A DNA stretch of 64,000 bases from Treponema sp. GTDB lineage: Bacteria; Spirochaetota; Spirochaetia; Treponematales; Breznakiellaceae. The notes beneath the pieces were generated by a model. It was not told the DNA's origin. It made no database searches and was given only the letters and a program-made list of their open reading frames with translations. A program made the position numbers and the translations under genes. Below are positions 58,773 through 64,000 of the stretch, in pieces. The stretch lies in contig WQZG01000004.1 of NCBI GenBank assembly GCA_009780855.1, positions 20,689-84,688 of the forward strand, given 5' to 3'. Every line of letters begins with the position of its first letter. The first letter of the stretch is position 1.

Positions 58773-59489
58773 TTAAATTTCTTCATTTGGGTGGTTTCTA
58801 TATTCTTCATGAGTTTTATATTTAGAATTTTCTCTATTTAGAACTGTTGTTACTTCTAAAGGCCAACCCAAATCAAAATACTTAAAATTACCAATTCTTA
58901 AATATTCACCTTTACGGCCTGCCCAATTCTCCAATGTTCCTTTCCAAATTTCTACACTGCAATATTGACGCAACAATTCACAAAAGAAATCAAAAGATAT
59001 TATTGAATCGTTCCAATTATGCCGAACTACATATTGATGTGGCAATGTTGAATATTCTCCATCGGATTTTACAGTAATCCATTTTTGTATTTTAATTGAT
59101 TCTTCCAATATATTTTTTATCTTTTGAGGCATTTTTAATTCGTCTCTTAAATCTAAATTTTCATATCTTTCTTTTTTTAATTTATCATAATATATTTTGT
59201 TCATTTTATATAAATTCTCGCGATTTAAACTTACATATTTATCACTTTTTTTATTAGTTAACTTATAGCTTTCCTCTGCTTCTGAAAGTGACAAATCAAT
59301 CATTGCTGTATTTACTTCATTTTCTGGAATATCATATTTTTCTGCAAATTGTTTATAAATTTTTGCAGCTACATAGAATTTGTCCATCCCTGTATTTAGA
59401 AGTTCCAATGCCCTTGGAAAAACTTCGGGATAAATTGCTTCATATGCTAAACCCATATAATCTCCAATAATCCGAACCTCAATATTCAT
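58773..59489 (-). CDS. Hypothetical protein (integron-like cassette gene)
   Basis: 238-aa ORF in AT-rich DNA, 89 nt from the inner end of attC-like repeat A. Confidence 0.55.
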   Translation of the reverse strand: MNIEVRIIGDYMGLAYEAIYPEVFPRALELLNTGMDKFYVAAKIYKQFAEKYDIPENEVNTAMIDLSLSEAEESYKLTNKKSDKYVSLNRENLYKMNKIYYDKLKKERYENLDLRDELKMPQKIKNILEESIKIQKWITVKSDGEYSTLPHQYVVRHNWNDSIISFDFFCELLRQYCSVEIWKGTLENWAGRKGEYLRIGNFKYFDLGWPLEVTTVLNRENSKYKTHEEYRNHPNEEI

Positions 59490-59521
59490 TTTTAAACATT
59501 ACTTTTCACTTATATTATGGA

Positions 59522-59550
59522 ATTATACTTGTTATTCCATTATTTGTCTA
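59522..59550 (-). promoter_or_regulatory. Cassette promoter TAGACA-17-TATAAT
   Basis: Minus-strand -35 at 59550-59545 and -10 at 59527-59522 with a 17-bp spacer. Confidence 0.5.
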
Positions 59551-59577
59551 TATTTTCACTATTTTCAAAAAAATGGT

Positions 59578-59734
59578 ATATAACATTCAAGATTGATTAC
59601 TTTCCAGCCTGGATAAAAGCTTTAGAAGAAAGAACAAGACTGGTAAAATGTGATGAAATGCGACTTGGGAACTAAGTGACCTAGCTGAACGGAACCCGAG
59701 GGCGCGAACAGTGTCAGAGCATTAATCGTTTATT
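59578..59734 (-). repeat. attC-like repeat A
   Basis: Minus strand AATAAAC...GTTATAT ends; contains ACTGGTAAAATGTGATGAAA and GGAACCCGAGGGCGCGAACAG shared with repeats B and C. Confidence 0.65.
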
Positions 59735-59751
59735 ATACGACGATTTATTTT

Positions 59752-60339
59752 TTAAATATTCTTAATATCTTCAATATTTATATTGCTTAAATATTTTTTA
59801 TATTTTTTATCAGCATTTACTTGTAACCATTTATAAGTTTTTATTAACATTTCTTTTGTATTTACTTCATTGGTGTATAATTTTTTATACATTCGTAATA
59901 CTTCATTTGAACAATCATCACCTCGAATATAATGTTTAAAATTTGCGACAAAGACTTTAATAATATGTGTATATTTATTAATATTCATAAAATTTTCTTT
60001 TCGTAATGTCATCATATGTGGATTTGCTATACATTTTATATCTAATATTAAAAAAGGATTATCTTCAGAAATTGGCATTGATACAATATATTGCTCTGGC
60101 ATCAAACTGGGTGCATAATCATAAAATAATATTGGAAATTTATTATTTATAATTTCTGGAATCAATGTAATAAAAATACTGTTATCATTTCCAGAAACAT
60201 CTACTTCTAAATCGATATCAGAATATTTATTTGTTTTACCTTTAGTAATACTTCCGAAAATTCTACAAAATTTAACTTTATTAACTGTTTCTATATATTC
60301 TTTAATTTCTACTGTGATTGCTATTAAAGTTTTTTCCAT
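59752..60339 (-). CDS. Nucleotidyltransferase-domain protein (cassette gene)
   Basis: FCRIFGSITKGKTNKYSDIDLEVDV (GSx3Gx5SDIDLEV); ATG at 60339 chosen over the track start 60432, which lies inside repeat B. Confidence 0.75.
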   Translation of the reverse strand: MEKTLIAITVEIKEYIETVNKVKFCRIFGSITKGKTNKYSDIDLEVDVSGNDNSIFITLIPEIINNKFPILFYDYAPSLMPEQYIVSMPISEDNPFLILDIKCIANPHMMTLRKENFMNINKYTHIIKVFVANFKHYIRGDDCSNEVLRMYKKLYTNEVNTKEMLIKTYKWLQVNADKKYKKYLSNINIEDIKNI

Positions 60340-60423
60340 AAATCCTTCTAAATACTTGAAAATTAATATTATATAATAATAAAATTTAGTCAATATTTTA
60401 TTATTAACACTTAGCAAAATGAC

Positions 60424-60600
60424 ATATAACATTTAAGCTAAACGAAGGTTTGATAGTTCGAATACAAAAATGCGCTGCGTTTGCAGGGCTGGCAAACTTT
60501 GATGTAGTAAAATACCGTAGAGGGTATTCAAGCGCCAAACCCAAACCAGAACGGTGTTTTGTGGAACCCGAGGTTACCAACAGCACCCGAAGCGTTTATT
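60424..60600 (-). repeat. attC-like repeat B
   Basis: Minus strand AATAAAC...GTTATAT ends; contains GGCTGGCAAACTTTGATGTAGTAAAA and GGAACCCGAGG...CAACAGCACC. Confidence 0.65.
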
Positions 60601-60667
60601 GTGTGTTTTGTGCTTGTTTACATTTATATATTCTCTATAATTCATTTATGTTTTTTACACCTAATTC

Positions 60668-61726
60668 TTAATTCTTATTTTCTTCAATCCTATTCATCCA
60701 ATATGTTGATATAATTTCACTATATTTTTTTGACTTTTTATTTTCTCCAACATTCATATGTCCTCCTCCAATAACATAACAATCAGGCTTTTCAAGGATC
60801 ATATGTTTTGGAAAAATATAATGGTCCTCTGATGTTTTAAAGTTATCCATATACATCATTGCTAATTTAAACCATTCAGATTTTTGTGCGGTTTTAAAAT
60901 GTGATAAAATAAAACATAAAAATAGCAGTCCTCCCAAATCACTATTTTCAAAAGTTAATTGTTTAAAGTTTAAAAGATTTATTTTAAAAATGATTGCTTT
61001 AACATTATAAGAGCCACCTGGAACATAAAAATATCCATATCTACAATTAATTAAGTTCAAATATCTATCATCAAATATCCAATTTACAATTTTTTCTACT
61101 TTGCTTCTGCTTTTTTCGTCAAGTTTTTTATATATACCAGCAAAAAGAATAAAGTCATGTATTGTTGGAAGTGCGATGTTTCCATCAGAATATAGTTTTG
61201 GATCTATTATGTATTCCTGCCATTCCTTTTTTATACCTTTATACTCAGAAGCATTTACATAAATATTATACCTTTCTTGTTTAACAAAACTATACAATAT
61301 ATCTATTCTTTTATCTACAATATATCTGATGGACGCTTCATCGGCAAAGCCAAGCATAGGCAAAAAACAAGACAATACTGTTTCATAATCACGATATGAA
61401 TATATTTTCCCAAAGGATAAACTTTCTTCTTGTCGCTTTTTAATATGTTTATTTAAGAAATTAATTATGAATTTTATATACTCTGAAAACAATGGCATTT
61501 CTTTTGATAATCCTAAGATAGAGCATTTTCCCAATATATTTTCCATGCGGTAATCATGGCTGCCGTGTATATTTCCAATTTCATTATATTCCGATCTTTG
61601 TTTTATATTTGTAATCCAATACTGAACTTCATTATTTTCTAATAGATTTTCCCAATATTTTTTATCTTTTGTTAATATATATTTTATTGGAAAATCTGCA
61701 TTATCTAACAACCAATTTTTGTTCAT
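60668..61726 (-). CDS. Hypothetical protein, possibly alpha-helical repeat (cassette gene)
   Basis: 352-aa ORF between attC-like repeats B and C; no recognised motif. Confidence 0.55.
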   Translation of the reverse strand: MNKNWLLDNADFPIKYILTKDKKYWENLLENNEVQYWITNIKQRSEYNEIGNIHGSHDYRMENILGKCSILGLSKEMPLFSEYIKFIINFLNKHIKKRQEESLSFGKIYSYRDYETVLSCFLPMLGFADEASIRYIVDKRIDILYSFVKQERYNIYVNASEYKGIKKEWQEYIIDPKLYSDGNIALPTIHDFILFAGIYKKLDEKSRSKVEKIVNWIFDDRYLNLINCRYGYFYVPGGSYNVKAIIFKINLLNFKQLTFENSDLGGLLFLCFILSHFKTAQKSEWFKLAMMYMDNFKTSEDHYIFPKHMILEKPDCYVIGGGHMNVGENKKSKKYSEIISTYWMNRIEENKN

Positions 61727-61760
61727 TTATTATTCCCAATTATTACTAGCTTTAAAATAA

Positions 61761-61789
61761 ATTATACATAAATATTTTATATTTTTCAA
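61761..61789 (-). promoter_or_regulatory. Cassette promoter TTGAAA-17-TATAAT
   Basis: Minus-strand -35 at 61789-61784 and -10 at 61766-61761 with a 17-bp spacer. Confidence 0.55.
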
Positions 61790-61820
61790 TGGCTTTTCTA
61801 ACATTTTTGCCAAAACTTAC

Positions 61821-61990
61821 ACCTAACGACATTAAAGGTAAATGACGGTTTGACAGCCCGAATAAGCGCTTGCGCAGCAAGACCAGGGCTGGCAAAATGT
61901 GGTGGAGTAAAACCATGCAGAGGGTGTAGCCCGAACACGATTTTACGAAACCCGAGGGCGCGAATAGCACCTCAGCGCTATTCGTGTGGT
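61821..61990 (-). repeat. attC-like repeat C
   Basis: Minus strand ends in GTTAGGT, an exact GTTRRRY; contains GGCTGGCAAAATGTGGTGGAGTAAA and GAAACCCGAGGGCGCGAATAGCACC. Confidence 0.7.
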
Positions 61991-62874
61991 ATGGCGCTGG
62001 TTTGTCTCTCTTTTAATATTTTATAGAATATATTTTTACCTTCATTTTTTGCTATTCCTGACACTTGACCATCACCAAGTTCTATAATACTAAATTTTCC
62101 ATTAACATCTTTTGCAATATCCATTGTAAAAAAATTACTTTCTACTGTTTTTGCAATATTTTCAAAAAAGTTTATATTTGGTTTCATTTTATTATATTCC
62201 CCTTCTTCCCAATAATCAAAAATATTTAATAGTTTATTTTTGTAAAAAAAGAGTCTATATTCTTCAGATAATGGCATAGAACTTTTTGAATGCTTTATTA
62301 ATTTATTCAATTCAAGATATTCCCTTATTACGATACCTTCATTAAAACAATTATCCTTTAATTCTATTAGATTTTTTATTGTTTTATATAATTTATTTTT
62401 ATCATTAGAATTTGCTACAAAACAAGCAGTATCCCAATAATGTTTTTCAGATTTTACATAATCCTTTATAATTACTGCATTCCCATTGAATGTTTTAGCC
62501 ATATCAATTAATACATTTATATCATTTTCGTTATTAATTTTTTTATATATTGTCTTTGGTGTATAATTTTCGATATATTTTAAACTATCAGGTAAATAAT
62601 GGCAATTTTGATATTCTGTAGGATTATTTATTAATTTATAATTTTTTGAATATAATTCATTATACAATTCAATATATTCAAATGGATTTAACATCCACCC
62701 TCTATAAATTAATTCTTCAATTTCATTATTTTTATATTTTGTTTTTAAATTTTTATCATTGAAATCATATAATAAAACTTCAAAACCACTATCTTTTGCA
62801 ATATTATATTCATCTAAAAAAGCTTCATCCACAGTATTTGGTTTTAATAAATTTTCACAAAATAATAATTTCAT
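61978..62874 (-). CDS. ATP-grasp-like protein (cassette gene)
   Basis: GNAVIIKDYVKSEKHYWDTACFV, EGIVIREYLEL, EYRLFFYKNKLLNIFDYWEEGEY, FFTMDIAKDVNGKFSIIELGDGQVSGI. Confidence 0.65.
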   Translation of the reverse strand: MKLLFCENLLKPNTVDEAFLDEYNIAKDSGFEVLLYDFNDKNLKTKYKNNEIEELIYRGWMLNPFEYIELYNELYSKNYKLINNPTEYQNCHYLPDSLKYIENYTPKTIYKKINNENDINVLIDMAKTFNGNAVIIKDYVKSEKHYWDTACFVANSNDKNKLYKTIKNLIELKDNCFNEGIVIREYLELNKLIKHSKSSMPLSEEYRLFFYKNKLLNIFDYWEEGEYNKMKPNINFFENIAKTVESNFFTMDIAKDVNGKFSIIELGDGQVSGIAKNEGKNIFYKILKERQTSAIPHE

Positions 62875-62891
62875 TTATACACCCAATTTAA

Positions 62892-62920
62892 TTTATAAAA
62901 TATTCTCTTTATTCTGTCAA
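62892..62920 (-). promoter_or_regulatory. Promoter TTGACA-17-TATAAA for the ATP-grasp gene
   Basis: Minus-strand -35 at 62920-62915 and -10 at 62897-62892 with a 17-bp spacer. Confidence 0.6.
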
Positions 62921-63125
62921 CGTTGCTCAACTTCGGTAATAATTGATGATACAATATAATTGGTGAATTATTAATGGAGTAAGCAATGATATTATTACTT
63001 ATCAACGGCCCAAAAACAGCGGAAGTCAAATAGTATTATAATATTTTATGAAATGAACACCAATTATGGAGTAAAGAGTTATAAACTTTAAAAACGTTAA
63101 ACTTTATTCATCATAAAATATCCTG

Positions 63126-63872
63126 TTACTGTTTTACATACAATTCCATTATATCATCGGGTATATATACTGCATATGTGCATTTCAGGTCACCTTTTAA
63201 TGCCGATGTCAGAACTTCTCCGTCAAGTTCCCTGTCAAAAACGGCTTCCCAAAAATTTTTGATATGTCCAAGGCTGCAGTTGCACAATGTTGATGAAACA
63301 ACCTTTTCTGTTAATATTGATTCCTTTGCGAAGGGACAATGGCATGCATAATAACGTTTCATTTTGGGATCATCTGTGTTTAAATATTTGTGCATTTGCG
63401 CAGGGAAAGCTGTAAAATGAAGTTTATTACCTGCCCTGATTCCAATCAGTGTGGATGGACTGGATTTTAAATATTCAAGTACCTGCCCGGTAATAATATC
63501 ACCATAAAAATCCTTGTTTTCATTATGCAGTTTTTCAAATTTTAAAATTTCTTCATCAAGACTTTGCTTCATAAATTCGTCAAGATTACCGATTTTAAGG
63601 AATTTTTCTCTTGCCCATGCACTTTGGGAAGGCTTTAAACCATGGCGTACTCTGGATAATATTTTTTTTGCAGTATCTTTATCAACAATATTATCGAATC
63701 TCTCCATAAATTTTATCATATTGACGCATTTGCATTTTGATTCAGCAGTAATATTCGGAATAATATTGTCCAAAGTAAGTTCATCCCAAATCTTTTCGCC
63801 AAGCTCTTTAATAATTTCATCTTTAAATGTATCAAAATCAAATTTTTTATAAACAATGCTGGTATCTGACAT
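63126..63872 (-). CDS. Conserved Cys-rich protein of unknown function
   Basis: 248-aa ORF; patterned cysteines KCKCVN, YACHCPFAKES, STLCNCSLGHIKNFWEAVF. Confidence 0.6.
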   Translation of the reverse strand: MSDTSIVYKKFDFDTFKDEIIKELGEKIWDELTLDNIIPNITAESKCKCVNMIKFMERFDNIVDKDTAKKILSRVRHGLKPSQSAWAREKFLKIGNLDEFMKQSLDEEILKFEKLHNENKDFYGDIITGQVLEYLKSSPSTLIGIRAGNKLHFTAFPAQMHKYLNTDDPKMKRYYACHCPFAKESILTEKVVSSTLCNCSLGHIKNFWEAVFDRELDGEVLTSALKGDLKCTYAVYIPDDIMELYVKQ

Positions 63873-63908
63873 AAATACTCCTATAAAAAGTCAACCAACG
63901 AATACCCT

Positions 63909-64000
63909 TTAGCCGACTTTTTTTATCATTTTCCTGGCAACGCCAGTTTTTTTCTTACTCTTCCCCAGTATCTTTTTTGATACAGGTTGATTTTGTTTCT
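63909..64000 (-). CDS. C-terminal fragment of a Lys-rich CDS running off the right edge
   Basis: Minus-strand open frame ...KQNQPVSKKILGKSKKKTGVARKMIKKVG* with TAA at 63911-63909. Confidence 0.3.
   Translation of the reverse strand, partial: KQNQPVSKKILGKSKKKTGVARKMIKKVG

Noticed and set aside
60404-60671. ORFs 60404..60586 (-) and 60450..60671 (+)
   Set aside because: Both lie on attC-like repeat B; repeat-derived open frames rather than genes.
61752-61970. 72-aa minus-strand ORF
   Set aside because: Translation of attC-like repeat C.

Overview
The window looks like spirochaete chromosome, probably a Treponema or termite-gut-treponeme relative. That placement is inferred from gene content and could not be checked by search. 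Most of it is ordinary backbone: rplM-rpsI-recX, a complete rnfCDGEAB operon, tRNA-Leu(UAA), a seven-gene sugar/UroD-like operon with a GH2 enzyme, an ABC exporter, mnmA, an OAH sulfhydrylase, ilvE, ptsI, der, a B12-dependent ribonucleotide reductase, the jag-yidC-yidD-rnpA-rpmH cluster, sppA, rlmI, and an nhaP-type antiporter. Three accessory signals stand out. (1) An AbiF/Abi_2-family HEPN protein (42035..42907) follows a compact, promoter-driven, G/C-clamped structured RNA (about 41964..42030); this is the candidate RNA-regulated toxin/defence system. (2) An AT-rich array of single-gene units on the minus strand (about 58.77-62.93 kb) is separated by three GC-rich repeats of about 157-177 bp with attC-like ends, fitting an integron cassette array without a visible integrase; most units carry their own promoter-like sequence. 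(3) A 367-aa LAGLIDADG-type intein sits in the nrdJ ribonucleotide reductase, immediately before a conserved cysteine. No CRISPR array, rRNA or complete transposon was seen. All calls come from reading the sequence and the supplied ORF track; no database searches were run.
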